64,000 bases of DNA from Chloroflexota bacterium (GCA_947475545.1 CANJLL010000001.1:819734-883733); one strand, 5' to 3'; shown: positions 35,824 through 45,896, counted from the first letter of the stretch. Notes: generated by a model not told the origin, from the sequence alone. Numbers and translations: made by a program.

Positions 35824-36075
35824 TCACGTTCGGTCGCGCGGGAGGCGAGCCCAGATTCGATTGAGTTCGGTCAGCACCCATCGCGCCTCGGCAACCGTGG
35901 CGCCAACTCGACTATGAAAATCGGCCTCGCTGACTTTGGAGACTGCCTCTCGAACAGAACCGGCCAGGAGCAGCAACTGATCTGTGCTCATCTCGACGGC
36001 AACGGACCGATCATCGCTCCACCAGACCTTCACCGGTGCCCTCCGACCTTCGGTAGCGCTTACCTTGCGGGCCAA
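35824..36075 (-). CDS. Small hypothetical protein
   Basis: 83 residues from a TTG start. Basic N-terminus (KVSATEGRRAP), then a strand-helix pattern (KVWWSDDRSVAVEMSTDQLLLLAGSVREAV) and a C-terminal helix ending ARLPRDRT. GC content is lower than in the neighbours. No family recognised and no convincing ribosome-binding site; the coherent amphipathic pattern is the main support. Confidence 0.4.
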   Translation of the reverse strand: MARKVSATEGRRAPVKVWWSDDRSVAVEMSTDQLLLLAGSVREAVSKVSEADFHSRVGATVAEARWVLTELNRIWARLPRDRT

Positions 36076-36110
36076 GCCAGTACAGGATCATCGCCGCCGG
36101 CGCGAGTTGC

Positions 36111-36827
36111 CTACGGCCGCGGCGGCGTGCGCTCGAGGTGGGCGAAGAACTCGGCGCGCGTTCGGTCGGCCGTGCGGAACAACCCCAGGACCGCGGAGGT
36201 TGTCATCACCGTGCCCGGCTTTCGGACCCCGCGCATCACCGCGCACAGGTGCGTCGCCTCCAGCACCACGCCCACGCCCTGCGGCTGGAGCCGTTCCTGC
36301 ACGAACGTCGCGATCTCCTGCGTCATCCGCTCCTGGACCTGGAGCCGCCGCGCGTACATCTCCACGATCCGCGGGATCTTCGACAGCCCGATCACCCGCC
36401 CGCGCGGGATGTAGGCCACGGCCGCGGTCCCGAAGAACGGCAGCAGGTGGTGCTCGCAAAGCGAGTAGAAGGGGATGTCCTTGACCACCACCATCTCGCT
36501 GTAGTCGACGTCGAAGATGGCGTTGTTGATGAGCCGGTCGGCGTCCACGTGGTAGCCGGCGGTCAGCTCGGTGTACATCCGGTGGACGCGATCCGGGGTG
36601 TTGAGCAGGCCCTGCCGATCGGGGTCCTCGCCGATCTCCACCAGGATCTCGCGGACCGCGGCCTCCACGCGACCGGCGCCGGCCCCGTTGCCGCGCGGCC
36701 CGGCGGAGCCTCCGCTGATCTCGCCGGCGATGAGGTCCTCGGGTCGGAGGCCGGCCGGCAGCTCGCCGATCTCGGTCTCGATCTCCTCGACGATCTTGCG
36801 GACGTTGGCGGGCAGGTCGGCGGTCAT
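36111..36827 (-). CDS. folE: GTP cyclohydrolase I
   Basis: 238 residues. First step from GTP to dihydroneopterin triphosphate (folate/pterin pathway). The core has [20 protein letters not shown] (zinc Cys and His), [27 protein letters not shown], and HLCAVMRG with the second zinc Cys. An N-terminal extension of about 50 residues with a Gly-rich linker precedes the core. The ATG overlaps the stop of the upstream alpha/beta hydrolase-fold gene (ATGA), so the two are translationally coupled. Confidence 0.93.
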   Translation of the reverse strand: MTADLPANVRKIVEEIETEIGELPAGLRPEDLIAGEISGGSAGPRGNGAGAGRVEAAVREILVEIGEDPDRQGLLNTPDRVHRMYTELTAGYHVDADRLINNAIFDVDYSEMVVVKDIPFYSLCEHHLLPFFGTAAVAYIPRGRVIGLSKIPRIVEMYARRLQVQERMTQEIATFVQERLQPQGVGVVLEATHLCAVMRGVRKPGTVMTTSAVLGLFRTADRTRAEFFAHLERTPPRP

Positions 36828-37846
36828 GATCCGGGATGGTACGCCGCGGGCGGGCGGGCGAACGTCGCGGACGGTCGCGCCACCGTCGCGATCGCCTCCA
36901 CGACGACGTCCGGCGCATAGCGGGCGAGGTTGTGGGCGACCGATGGGAGGTCGATGACGGTCATGGCGGGGCGGCCGGCCGCAACCAGCGCGTCCTGGGC
37001 CCGGGCGAGCAGCCGGCGATGGGTGCCCGCCTCGTCGTCCATCGCCACCAGCACCACGATGGGGGCAGTGACCGCCGCCAGGGTCGAATGGGGCCGGTAC
37101 GCGTACATCGCGTCCACACAGCCAGCAAGCGCGTGGGCGCGCGCGGACGACACCACGCGACCCGCCGGCAGCTCCACGATGGCCGCGCGGGCGGCCCGCT
37201 CCTGATCGGCATCCCACGAGGCGGGGTCGAAGTCGCGCCGGTCGGCGAGGTAGGTAGTGAGCGATCGAAGCACCGCGGGTGGCTCCTCCAGGCCCCGGAG
37301 CAGCTCGACGGGCTCCAGGCCGGTGGCGGATTCGGCGTCCTCCCAGCCGCCATCGACCAGGACCAGCCCGCCGCACCACTCCCCCAGCCGCGCCGCCGCA
37401 CTCGCCGCGACGATGGCCCCAAACCCGTGGCCCACGAGGACCAAGCCGGGGCCTGCCAGCTCGCCGGGCGCGGCCTCCCCATACGGTGCCGCCAGCAGGC
37501 CCGCGCCCTCGGCCACCGCCAGCGCATCGGCCGCGAGCGTCTCCGGGTCGTAGCCATCGGGCGGGGCGTCGGACAGGCCGTGCCCGCGCAGGTCCGGCGC
37601 GATGACGTGATGCGTGGCCGCGAGGCATCGCGCCACCGGCGCCCACGCCCACGCGGTGCCGGCCAGGCCGTGGAGCAGCAGGACGCCGGGCTGGGTCGCT
37701 CGGGCGGGTTCGGGCGCGCCAACCCCGGCGCGTTCAGCCCCGGCGGCTTCGGCCGCGCCCCAGTCCAGGAAGTGGACCCGCGTGGATTCGTCGGCGCGGA
37801 CCATGAAGCCCTGCGGCTCGCGAGCGGACGGCGGCAGGGTGGGCAT
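36824..37846 (-). CDS. Alpha/beta hydrolase-fold protein lacking the nucleophile serine
   Basis: 340 residues. The oxyanion-hole strand [13 protein letters not shown], the DLRGHGLSD block and the C-terminal His region ([12 protein letters not shown]) fit an esterase/C-C hydrolase-like fold. At the nucleophile elbow, where GxSxG is expected, the sequence is VGHGFGA, with Gly in place of Ser. Either it is a non-enzymatic or pseudo-enzyme member or it uses another residue. It is coupled to folE by a 4-nt overlap. The ATG at 37846 is 8 nt after TATCCT. Confidence 0.8.
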   Translation of the reverse strand: MPTLPPSAREPQGFMVRADESTRVHFLDWGAAEAAGAERAGVGAPEPARATQPGVLLLHGLAGTAWAWAPVARCLAATHHVIAPDLRGHGLSDAPPDGYDPETLAADALAVAEGAGLLAAPYGEAAPGELAGPGLVLVGHGFGAIVAASAAARLGEWCGGLVLVDGGWEDAESATGLEPVELLRGLEEPPAVLRSLTTYLADRRDFDPASWDADQERAARAAIVELPAGRVVSSARAHALAGCVDAMYAYRPHSTLAAVTAPIVVLVAMDDEAGTHRRLLARAQDALVAAGRPAMTVIDLPSVAHNLARYAPDVVVEAIATVARPSATFARPPAAYHPGS

Positions 37847-37853
37847 CGCCGAC

Positions 37854-37860
37854 TAGGATA
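37854..37860. promoter_or_regulatory. Overlapping bidirectional -10 elements in a 22-bp divergent gap
   Basis: On the plus strand TAGGAT (37854-37859) lies 9 nt before the ATG at 37869; on the minus strand TATCCT (37860-37855) lies 8 nt before the ATG at 37846. The two hexamers share five base pairs, so one opened region could start transcription both ways, each mRNA beginning at its start codon. Confidence 0.6.
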
Positions 37861-37868
37861 CGGGGGCC

Positions 37869-38276
37869 ATGACCAAGCGCCGCCGCGGCTCCCGAAGCGC
37901 CAGGCCCGCCGGCCGCCCCGGCCGGTTCGAGCTGCTGGTGGAGCGCGCTCTGGACGGCATCCCCTCCCCCTTTGCCGAGGTCCTCGACGAGGTGGCCATC
38001 GTCATCGCCGACTGCTTGAACCCCTCCCAGCGGGAGGAGAACGAGCTGGGCCCGGATGACGAGCTGTACGGCCTGTACGAGGGCGTGCCCCGCACGGAAT
38101 ACCAGGCGGACTACCTCCAGGTCCCCAACCGGATCACGCTCTTCCGGCGGGCGCTCGAAGCGGACTTCCCCGATCCCCTGGACCTGATGGACGAGGTCAG
38201 GGTCACCGTGATCCACGAGCTGGCCCACCACATGGGCATCGACGACGACCGGCTGGAGGAGCTGGGCTTCGACTGA
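37869..38276 (+). CDS. Minimal zincin-like metallopeptidase family protein
   Basis: 135 residues. HELAHHMGIDDDRLEELG is the HExxH zinc motif with the downstream acidic ligand spacing of the short zincin-like family (PF06262-type). A basic tail precedes the VERALDGIPSPFAEVLDEVAIVI block typical of that family. Soluble, no signal peptide; whether members are active proteases is unsettled. Divergent from the alpha/beta hydrolase-fold gene, sharing its promoter. Confidence 0.85.
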   Translation: MTKRRRGSRSARPAGRPGRFELLVERALDGIPSPFAEVLDEVAIVIADCLNPSQREENELGPDDELYGLYEGVPRTEYQADYLQVPNRITLFRRALEADFPDPLDLMDEVRVTVIHELAHHMGIDDDRLEELGFD

Positions 38277-38299
38277 AGCCCGCCCGCGGGCCTTGGGCC

Positions 38300-39499
38300 C
38301 TACAGGCTTGCGGCAGCCAGCGCGATCCCCGCGAGACCAAGGAGCGCGCCCGCGACGATCGCCGCCAGCATCGGCCGGGTGACCCACTGGAACCCCGTGC
38401 CCGGGTCCCGCTGGGCGGCCACCTGCGCGGGCGGAGCCGGTGCGGCGCGGACAGGGAGCATCGGCGGCCGGGGCGATAGGCGGATGACCGGCAGCGGGGC
38501 CAGCCCCCGCGACACGGCGGCCGGTGCCGGAGGAGCAGGCGGGGCCGCTCGTTCCAGGCCGCCGGCATAGTGCGTCAGCCCCAGGAACGCGACAACCTGC
38601 GGCGCCGCAAACAGCGCGCCGAGCGTGAAGAAGAGACTCCCCGTGGCGGTGATGGCCGCCAGGAGGACCACCACCGTCACCGCGGAGTGGAGCGTGTCCG
38701 TCTCGAAGCCAAGGTTGGTCACCTGGCCGAGCATGAGGAGCACTTCGCCGCCCGTGGAGAGCGCCCAGAGCTGGATCATGCCGCCAAAGACGGCGGGGAA
38801 GAGCGCGATCACGAGCGCCGTCCGAGGCCGCGCCCGGAAGAGCCGGACCGACCGCCGGATGGACTCCCGCGCCCCGACATCGCCCAGCACGATCCCCGCC
38901 TGGGCGTAGCAGAACGGGGCGGCCACGAGGGTCGAGACGGTGAGGGTCGCGATGGTCACGGCGTCGCCCGGGAGATTCGCCACCCCAACGATCCCACCGG
39001 CCAGCACCTGGACGATCGACGAGAGGAAGCCCAGCAGCATCGAGGCGCGCACGACTCGCCAGAAGACCTGGCGCGAGCGGATCAGGGCATGGCGCAGCGT
39101 GATGGGCCGGCCCAGCCGGTGGCCGGCCAGGATGGCGATGCCCACGATCCCGCCCTCCAGCGCCACCAGGCCCGCCCCGGCGATACCCAGGTAGAGCCCG
39201 ACCAACAGGAGCATGAACGCGCCCGCCCACTCGGGATCGCGGATCGGTGCGAGGCCGCTCGCCGGGCCCCCGGATTGCACGACCTTCACCAGGTCCCGGA
39301 GCTCCGGTGGGGCGACCAGCACCACGGCGACGCCCAGTACCAGCAACGGTCCCAGGAAGGCCAGGAAGAGGGCGCCGAAGTAGAGCGACACCCGTCGGAT
39401 CTGGCCAGTAGCGACCAGCATCAGCTCGAAGCCGCGCCCGACGACCTCGCGGGCGCCAGGCAGGTCAAACGCCCTGGTAGCGGCGCTGGGCAGGCTCAC
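38300..39499 (-). CDS. Multi-pass membrane protein, glycerophosphoryl-diester-phosphodiesterase-membrane-domain-like
   Basis: 399 residues with about eight hydrophobic segments in paired arrangement, including AGHRLGRPITLRHALIRSRQVFWRVV and ESIRRSVRLFRARPRTALVIALF, which resemble the loops of the GlpQ membrane-domain/DUF7847-type family. A Pro/Ala-rich cytoplasmic stretch precedes a last TM helix. Function unknown. The GTG at 39499 is 6 nt after TATCCT. Divergent from an ArsR regulator, which could control it. Confidence 0.65.
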   Translation of the reverse strand: MSLPSAATRAFDLPGAREVVGRGFELMLVATGQIRRVSLYFGALFLAFLGPLLVLGVAVVLVAPPELRDLVKVVQSGGPASGLAPIRDPEWAGAFMLLLVGLYLGIAGAGLVALEGGIVGIAILAGHRLGRPITLRHALIRSRQVFWRVVRASMLLGFLSSIVQVLAGGIVGVANLPGDAVTIATLTVSTLVAAPFCYAQAGIVLGDVGARESIRRSVRLFRARPRTALVIALFPAVFGGMIQLWALSTGGEVLLMLGQVTNLGFETDTLHSAVTVVVLLAAITATGSLFFTLGALFAAPQVVAFLGLTHYAGGLERAAPPAPPAPAAVSRGLAPLPVIRLSPRPPMLPVRAAPAPPAQVAAQRDPGTGFQWVTRPMLAAIVAGALLGLAGIALAAASL

Positions 39500-39505
39500 G
39501 GCCGG

Positions 39506-39511
39506 AGGATA
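39506..39511 (-). promoter_or_regulatory. Leaderless -10 (TATCCT) for membrane protein
   Basis: TATCCT ends 6 nt before the GTG at 39499. Confidence 0.55.
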
Positions 39512-39538
39512 CAGGCGCCAATGACGACATGGCCATAC

Positions 39539-39554
39539 TTGCGTGTTTGCGCAA
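39539..39554. promoter_or_regulatory. Candidate ArsR operator: TTGCG-N6-CGCAA
   Basis: Inverted repeat with an embedded perfect octamer TTGCGCAA, located between where the -35 and -10 (GACACT, 39562-39567) of the arsR gene would fall. This is the right position for ArsR-type autorepression. Confidence 0.4.
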
Positions 39555-39573
39555 TCAGTGAGACACTCCGGCC

Positions 39574-39870
39574 ATGATCGAAACCAGGGTGTCGAGCGAC
39601 GGAGAACGACTGCGCTATGCGGCCGTGGGCCGCGCGCTCTCCGACCCCAAGCGACTGTGCGTGCTGGAGTCCCTCGCCGCGGGCGAGCTCTCCGTGAGCG
39701 ACCTGTCCGTCCGGGTGGGGTGCCAGGTTCCGAACATGAGCCAGCACCTGGCGGTGCTCCGGAGCGCAGGGCTCGTAGCGACCCGACGCGAGGGCAACAC
39801 CATCTTTTATCGCCTCGCCGACCTACGGGTCATCGAGGCCTACCGGCTCATACAGGTCATCGCCCGCTAA
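39574..39870 (+). CDS. ArsR-family transcriptional regulator
   Basis: 98 residues, a single winged-HTH: ALSDPKRLCVLESLAAGELSVSDL, recognition helix QVPNMSQHLAVLRSAGLVATRREGNTIFYRLAD. Two Cys (RLCVL and VGCQ) are present; the canonical ELCVCDL metal-binding motif is absent, so metal sensing is doubtful and thiol or redox sensing is possible. It is followed after 50 nt by a thioredoxin gene on the same strand. Its -10-like GACACT is 6 nt before the ATG. Confidence 0.88.
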   Translation: MIETRVSSDGERLRYAAVGRALSDPKRLCVLESLAAGELSVSDLSVRVGCQVPNMSQHLAVLRSAGLVATRREGNTIFYRLADLRVIEAYRLIQVIAR

Positions 39871-39920
39871 GGGCGGTGCCGCGGCTTCCCGACCCCGAGC
39901 GGGAGAAAGGACTCATCACC

Positions 39921-40259
39921 ATGGCCATCAAAGTGGCAACCGACGCGAACTTCGAGGAGCTGGTGCTCAAGGCCGACAAGCCGGTCGTCGTCGACTTCTG
40001 GGCTGTCTGGTGCGGGCCGTGCAAGATGGTCGCTCCCGAGATGGAGAAGCTGGCCGCCAAGTACGAGGGCCAGGTCGACGTCGTCAAGGTGGACGTCGAT
40101 GCCAACCCCAAGCTCTCCCAGATGTTCAACATCATGTCGATCCCCACGATCGCATTCTTCCGGCCCGGCGTCCCGCCGATGGGCGTCGTGGGCTTCCGCC
40201 CGCTGGAGCAGCTGGAGCAGCAGTTCGGCCTGGCGGAGTACGCCAAGACGGACGCCTGA
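39921..40259 (+). CDS. trxA: Thioredoxin
   Basis: 112 residues. Canonical thioredoxin fold with WCGPCKM active site after VVVDFWAV, Asp in the buried position, cis-Pro in SIPTIAFF and a slightly unusual Pro-rich loop (RPGVPPMG). Cytoplasmic disulfide reductase. GGGAGAAAGG precedes the ATG at 39921. Downstream of an ArsR regulator, with a strong hairpin terminator 40 nt after the stop. Confidence 0.93.
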   Translation: MAIKVATDANFEELVLKADKPVVVDFWAVWCGPCKMVAPEMEKLAAKYEGQVDVVKVDVDANPKLSQMFNIMSIPTIAFFRPGVPPMGVVGFRPLEQLEQQFGLAEYAKTDA

Positions 40260-40299
40260 ACCCGATGAACCGCGCCTGAGCCCCCTTCGGGCGATCCAG

Positions 40300-40325
40300 C
40301 GACCCCGGCCTCGCCGGGGTCGTTT
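40300..40325 (+). terminator. Rho-independent terminator after trxA
   Basis: Perfect 10-bp GC stem CGACCCCGGC / GCCGGGGTCG with a 3-nt loop followed by TTT. It sits between trxA and the convergent DUF5519-like gene. Confidence 0.85.
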
Positions 40326-40354
40326 CCGATTCCGGGGCCGGCCTTCAGCGCCGG

Positions 40355-40789
40355 TCAGCCGGCGTTGCGGACGGCACTCCTGAGCCAGGCGACCGCGCGG
40401 TCCAGCGCGTAGAGGTCCAACTCCGCCGGCTCAAACGCGATCCGATCGGGCGCGAGCCGGGAGGGCCGCGTCCCCGGCGTCCGCAGCGCGGCGGCCGCCA
40501 CGGGGCGATCGAGACGGAACTCGGCAATCGACCCGTGAAGCGTGGCAACGACCCGCTCGCCGACGAGGAACTCCAGGTCCGACCCCGTGCCCCGGACGGT
40601 CAGACCGGCCAGCTCTGGGGCAACGTCGAGCAGGGCTTCCTCCAGCGATTCGGGAAGCTCGCCTTCGACCTCGTCGATCGGGCCGCCGTCGGCCGCGTCG
40701 TCGCCCTCGTCGCCGTCGTCGTCCGTGTCGTCCAGGTCGTCGGGGTCGAGGACGTCGTCCCCGGCATCGTCTGCGCCGTGGCCCGACAT
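40355..40789 (-). CDS. DUF5519/luciferase-domain-like protein with acidic N-terminus
   Basis: 144 residues. The first ~45 are nearly all Asp/Glu/Gly (DDLDDTDDDGDEGDD), then a compact domain: FLVGERVVATLHGSIAEFRLDRPVAAAALRTPGT, FEPAELDLYALDRAVAWLRSA. The DRPVAAAALRTPGTRPS and LDRAVAWL signatures match the small DUF5519 family, of unknown role. Starts 5 nt after the DinB-like gene ends; probably one operon. Confidence 0.6.
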   Translation of the reverse strand: MSGHGADDAGDDVLDPDDLDDTDDDGDEGDDAADGGPIDEVEGELPESLEEALLDVAPELAGLTVRGTGSDLEFLVGERVVATLHGSIAEFRLDRPVAAAALRTPGTRPSRLAPDRIAFEPAELDLYALDRAVAWLRSAVRNAG

Positions 40790-40794
40790 CGGGC

Positions 40795-41274
40795 TCACCG
40801 GCCTGCGCCGGCGAGGATCACGGCCAGGTCGGCGGCGTGGGCCTCGTAGTGACTGGTGGTCTCGGTCAGGAAGAACTTCAGGTGCCTCGGGTGCTTCAGC
40901 CAGCGCGATTCCGGCACCACGGTCAGGTACCCACGGAGCTCGCCTGGGACCTGGCGGAACCGGGTGCGGACCTCCTCCATGGGGAGCAGGCGCCACTCGG
41001 CGACCATCGTGTCGTTCATCTCGTCGCCGCGGGCGGCCCACTGCTCGTCCGACCACTGCCTGGTCCGGCTGGTCTCGTTGACCGCCAGCTCCCTGGCCAC
41101 GTCCAGGGCGATCTGCTGCCAGGCAAGGAGGTGACCCATCAGGTCGCGGCCAGACCAGCCATGGGCGCCGGCCTGCGGCACGGCCAACTGCTCATCGGTG
41201 AGGGAATCCAGCGCCTCGAAGGGCGACCAGACGTCCCGCTCCTCGTCGAGGAACTCCAGCGAATCGGTGTACAT
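40795..41274 (-). CDS. DinB/mycothiol-maleylpyruvate-isomerase-like helical bundle protein
   Basis: 159 residues. Four-helix-bundle pattern with GWSGRDLMGHLLAWQQIALD near the N-terminus (metal-type His) and ETTSHYEAHAADLAVIL at the C-terminus. Members are thiol-dependent metalloenzymes or stress proteins; the substrate is unknown. ATG at 41274 lies 6 nt after TACCAT. The next gene starts 5 nt downstream. Confidence 0.7.
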   Translation of the reverse strand: MYTDSLEFLDEERDVWSPFEALDSLTDEQLAVPQAGAHGWSGRDLMGHLLAWQQIALDVARELAVNETSRTRQWSDEQWAARGDEMNDTMVAEWRLLPMEEVRTRFRQVPGELRGYLTVVPESRWLKHPRHLKFFLTETTSHYEAHAADLAVILAGAGR

Positions 41275-41280
41275 GCCCGG

Positions 41281-41286
41281 ATGGTA
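41281..41286 (-). promoter_or_regulatory. Leaderless -10 (TACCAT) for DinB-like gene
   Basis: TACCAT ends 6 nt before the ATG at 41274. Confidence 0.6.
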
Positions 41287-41360
41287 CCGCGGGCGGGCGC
41301 CGGGACCGCGGGTGTCGTCGAACCCCGGCGAAGGGGTGGCCGCGAAACCGCGCCGGACGG

Positions 41361-43172
<1,812 letters not shown>

Positions 43173-43178
43173 GGCCTG

Positions 43179-43184
43179 ACTCTA
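43179..43184 (-). promoter_or_regulatory. Leaderless -10 (TAGAGT) for mutase large subunit
   Basis: TAGAGT ends 6 nt before the ATG at 43172. Confidence 0.6.
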
Positions 43185-43270
43185 GCACCGGGCTCCAACG
43201 GTCCTGCCCGAGGCGCCGGGTCGGCCGCGTCGGCCGACGGCCGGCCGGTGCCGGCTGGCGCCGACTCGAG

Positions 43271-43909
43271 TTAGCGGGGCGCCGCCCAGGCGGCCAGCGC
43301 GGCGGTGACGCGGTCCTCGTGCACCTGGCGCGCGACCGTCTCGCGCACGTCGCTGCCGACGAGCACGACGCGCACGCTCCCGCTGCCGGCCGGCCACGTG
43401 ATGATGGTCTGGTACGACTCGTCGTTGAGGACGTCGAGACGGCGGCCGGCGAGCCCGCCCGCGGTCACGTCGCTCGCCTGGATCGCGTCCGTCTTGGACG
43501 CCGTCCGCGCGCCTGTCTCGTAGAACTCAAACAGGATCGTGCTGGTCAGCGTGGGGGCGGTGAACAGCGCGAGGGTCACGCCGCTCCGCTCCCCCACCTC
43601 CCAGAGGCCGCCGGCGAAGCGCACGGTGGGGACACCGCGGGGCAGCATCGTCCCCAGGTTCGCCGGTGTGCAGGTCCGGCCCGAGTCGAGCCGGTTGGGC
43701 GCGCGGCCGTCGTAGGTGACTGGGACCAGGGCCTCCAGATCCGTGTAGGCACCCGGGGCACGGCCGTCGACCAGCTTCCCGTTGACCTCGCATGGGCCCG
43801 TCGGATCGAATGACGGCGCGGCCGAGCAGGCGCCCAGCGCGGTCGCGAGGATCAGGGCGAGGACGGCAACACGAAGGCTGGCCGCGATGGGCCAGAGGCG
43901 ATTGGGCAT
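43271..43909 (-). CDS. Hypothetical lipoprotein
   Basis: 212 residues. Signal peptide with lipobox ALGAC after VAVLALILAT, then a beta-rich exported domain with two further Cys (GPCEVNG and RTCTPANL) that may pair. No family recognised. The ATG at 43909 lies 6 nt after TAGGCT. Same strand and upstream of the mutase gene, 98 nt apart. Confidence 0.65.
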   Translation of the reverse strand: MPNRLWPIAASLRVAVLALILATALGACSAAPSFDPTGPCEVNGKLVDGRAPGAYTDLEALVPVTYDGRAPNRLDSGRTCTPANLGTMLPRGVPTVRFAGGLWEVGERSGVTLALFTAPTLTSTILFEFYETGARTASKTDAIQASDVTAGGLAGRRLDVLNDESYQTIITWPAGSGSVRVVLVGSDVRETVARQVHEDRVTAALAAWAAPR

Positions 43910-43915
43910 GACCAG

Positions 43916-43921
43916 AGCCTA
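43916..43921 (-). promoter_or_regulatory. Leaderless -10 (TAGGCT) for lipoprotein
   Basis: TAGGCT ends 6 nt before the ATG at 43909. Confidence 0.55.
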
Positions 43922-43976
43922 CCGGGTTCGCGCGGGGCGCGCCGCCCACGGGATCCCGACCGCGCCCAGCCGTCCC

Positions 43977-44753
43977 TCAATCCGGCGCCATCATCAGCCG
44001 CCGCGAGATGCGGACGGGGCGCCGAATTCCCAGCTCGTCCAGGCGGCGGCGGATCACCCGGGCCGCGGCCACCACATCGGGGTCATGGCCGGGCGTGGAG
44101 GACAGCCAGTCGATGTACGAGGGCTCGAAGTCCGCGACCTGGCCGAGGGTGTGGCCGTGGAACTTCCCGAACCCAAGCTCGACGGCCTGCGCCGCCTCGA
44201 ACGGCACTTCGGGCGGCGGGGTCCATTGGTGGACCTGGGCGCGGCGCACCGGACCGGTGGGATCGGACGCGCGGGGCGGACGCGCATCGGGCGGCCGGGC
44301 ACGGGGCGGTGGCGGGGGCGGCGCGCCATCCATCGCGCCGGCGGCGGATGGGGTCCCCGGTCCGGTCCTGGTGTTGCGCGGCCGCAACGTCTCGGAGGTG
44401 TCGACGCGGCCCGTGACTGGACGCGATGGGCGCGGTGGCGGCGGCCCAGGCCATCGTCGAGGCGGGGCGTCGGGCGTCGCGGCACCGCCCGTCGGCGCGC
44501 TCCCGAACCCACGGCCACCGGGGGCATGAGGATCGCGCAGCCCGGCCCGCCGCTCCGCATCGTCGGCCACGAGCTGGTCGTAGGCGGCGTTGATCTCGGC
44601 CATCAGCGCCGTGGCCGCGCGCACCGCGACCGGATCGCTGGCGGAGAGGTCGGGATGATGGGCGCGGGCGAGGCGACGCCAGGCCGCCTTCACCGTGGCC
44701 AGGCTGGCGCCGCGCTCGACCCCGAGGATGTCGTGTGGATCGCGCTTCGGCAC
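43977..44753 (-). CDS. J-domain (DnaJ-like) protein
   Basis: 258 residues. N-terminal J-domain DPHDILGVERGASLATVKAAWRRLARAHHPDLS with the HPD motif that stimulates DnaK ATPase. A long Pro/Arg-rich disordered middle (about 85-175) leads to a C-terminal module GFGKFHGHTLGQVADFEPSYIDWLSSTP, also found at the end of some other J-proteins and possibly nucleic-acid or substrate binding. No zinc finger, so not a classical DnaJ. GTG start at 44753 is supported by TACACT 6 nt upstream. Confidence 0.82.
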   Translation of the reverse strand: MPKRDPHDILGVERGASLATVKAAWRRLARAHHPDLSASDPVAVRAATALMAEINAAYDQLVADDAERRAGLRDPHAPGGRGFGSAPTGGAATPDAPPRRWPGPPPPRPSRPVTGRVDTSETLRPRNTRTGPGTPSAAGAMDGAPPPPPPRARPPDARPPRASDPTGPVRRAQVHQWTPPPEVPFEAAQAVELGFGKFHGHTLGQVADFEPSYIDWLSSTPGHDPDVVAAARVIRRRLDELGIRRPVRISRRLMMAPD

Positions 44754-44759
44754 GGAGTG

Positions 44760-44765
44760 AGTGTA
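44760..44765 (-). promoter_or_regulatory. Leaderless -10 (TACACT) for J-domain gene
   Basis: TACACT ends 6 nt before the GTG at 44753. Confidence 0.55.
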
Positions 44766-44775
44766 CGCTGCGCGC

Positions 44776-44804
44776 TTGACAGCCCCGCCGCGCTGGTGTC
44801 CCCT
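44776..44804 (+). promoter_or_regulatory. Promoter of alpha/beta hydrolase: TTGACA-N17-TCCCCT
   Basis: Perfect -35 TTGACA (44776-44781), 17-nt spacer, weak -10 TCCCCT (44799-44804), and 6 nt to the ATG at 44811. This geometry would again place the start of transcription at the start codon. Confidence 0.4.
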
Positions 44805-44810
44805 CCGCAC

Positions 44811-45896
44811 ATGAGACGCCTTCGCCGAACGGGCCTGATCGCCGCGCTGGTCGGTGCGCCGCTGGCACTCGCCTGGCGGTTCGCCCACGTCTACCGCGAG
44901 CGGGCCGGCACGCCGCAGCCACACCCACCCGGCTACACGCCGGCCGACTTCGGCCTCGCGTTCGAGGACCTGATGGTCCGAACGGCCGACGGGCTCGACC
45001 TGCCGGCCTGGTTCGTGCCCGCGGAGGGCGGACGCCCTGGGCCGGGTGTCCTGCTGGTCCACGGCTGGGAATCCGCCCGCGACCGCACGCTGCCCAACGT
45101 CCAAGTCCTGCACGCGGCGGGCTTCCACTGCCTCACGATCGACATCCGCGGCCACGGCGCCAACCAGCGCGAGATCATGCCGATCAGCGCGGGCGAGTTT
45201 GGCTCCGACGCCGCGAGCGGCTTTGATGCCCTCCTCGCCCGCCCCGAGGTCACGGTCGGCGGGATCCTGGGTCATTCCATGGGCTCGATCGGCGGGCTCC
45301 TGGCGGCGGCCTCGGACAGCCGCGTGGCGGCGGTCGTCGCGACGTCCACGCCCGGTGACCCGGATCGCCTGACGCGCGAGACGTTTCGCCTGGCCCGGCT
45401 CCCCATCCCGGGCCCGTTGGCCTGGCCGCTCGCGTGGCTTACCACCCGGGTCTACCTGCGCCCGCGCGGCCACCGGGCCGAGGGGATTGCCTCGTCACGG
45501 GCCATCGCGCGCTATCGCGGGCCCGTGCTCCTGGTCCACGGATCCGCGGACCGGGTGGTGCCGCTGGCCGAGCTGGACCGGCTGGCCATGGCGGCCCGTT
45601 CGAACCCGGCGCGCGTCGTGGATCGCCTGGTGATCGAGGGCGGACAGCACAGCTGGCTGTACGAGCACGCCGCGTATCGGGCGGCCCTCGGCCGCTTCTT
45701 CGCGACACACCTCGGCGGCGCCCTCGACCCCTGGGAGGCGGCGTCCCGTGCGGCCGCCGTGGAGGCGGTCCGGCTCCCCGACGGTGAGCATCGCTTTGGC
45801 GCCGTGTCGGCGGAGCCCGGCGGCCTGCGTTCGCTGGCGGGTATCGTGACCGGGAGCGCGCCTGCCGACCAACGACCGGCAGGCGACGAAGCCTGA
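44811..45896 (+). CDS. Alpha/beta hydrolase with N-terminal membrane anchor
   Basis: 361 residues. A short hydrophobic N-terminus (LIAALVGAPLALAWRF) is followed by an alpha/beta hydrolase domain: oxyanion strand LLVHGWES, nucleophile elbow GILGHSMGSIGGL (Ser in GHSMG), acid LVHGSADRVVP and His in EGGQHSWLYEH. Resembles the acyl-peptidase/lipase-like BAAT or YqkD group. Substrate unknown. A 9-bp hairpin (45859-45867 / 45877-45885) lies just before the stop. Confidence 0.83.
   Translation: MRRLRRTGLIAALVGAPLALAWRFAHVYRERAGTPQPHPPGYTPADFGLAFEDLMVRTADGLDLPAWFVPAEGGRPGPGVLLVHGWESARDRTLPNVQVLHAAGFHCLTIDIRGHGANQREIMPISAGEFGSDAASGFDALLARPEVTVGGILGHSMGSIGGLLAAASDSRVAAVVATSTPGDPDRLTRETFRLARLPIPGPLAWPLAWLTTRVYLRPRGHRAEGIASSRAIARYRGPVLLVHGSADRVVPLAELDRLAMAARSNPARVVDRLVIEGGQHSWLYEHAAYRAALGRFFATHLGGALDPWEAASRAAAVEAVRLPDGEHRFGAVSAEPGGLRSLAGIVTGSAPADQRPAGDEA

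Noticed and set aside
43173-43270. GGCCG-rich inverted repeats between lipoprotein and mutase genes
   Set aside because: Several overlapping weak pairings, none with a consistent stem-loop; expected by chance at this GC content.
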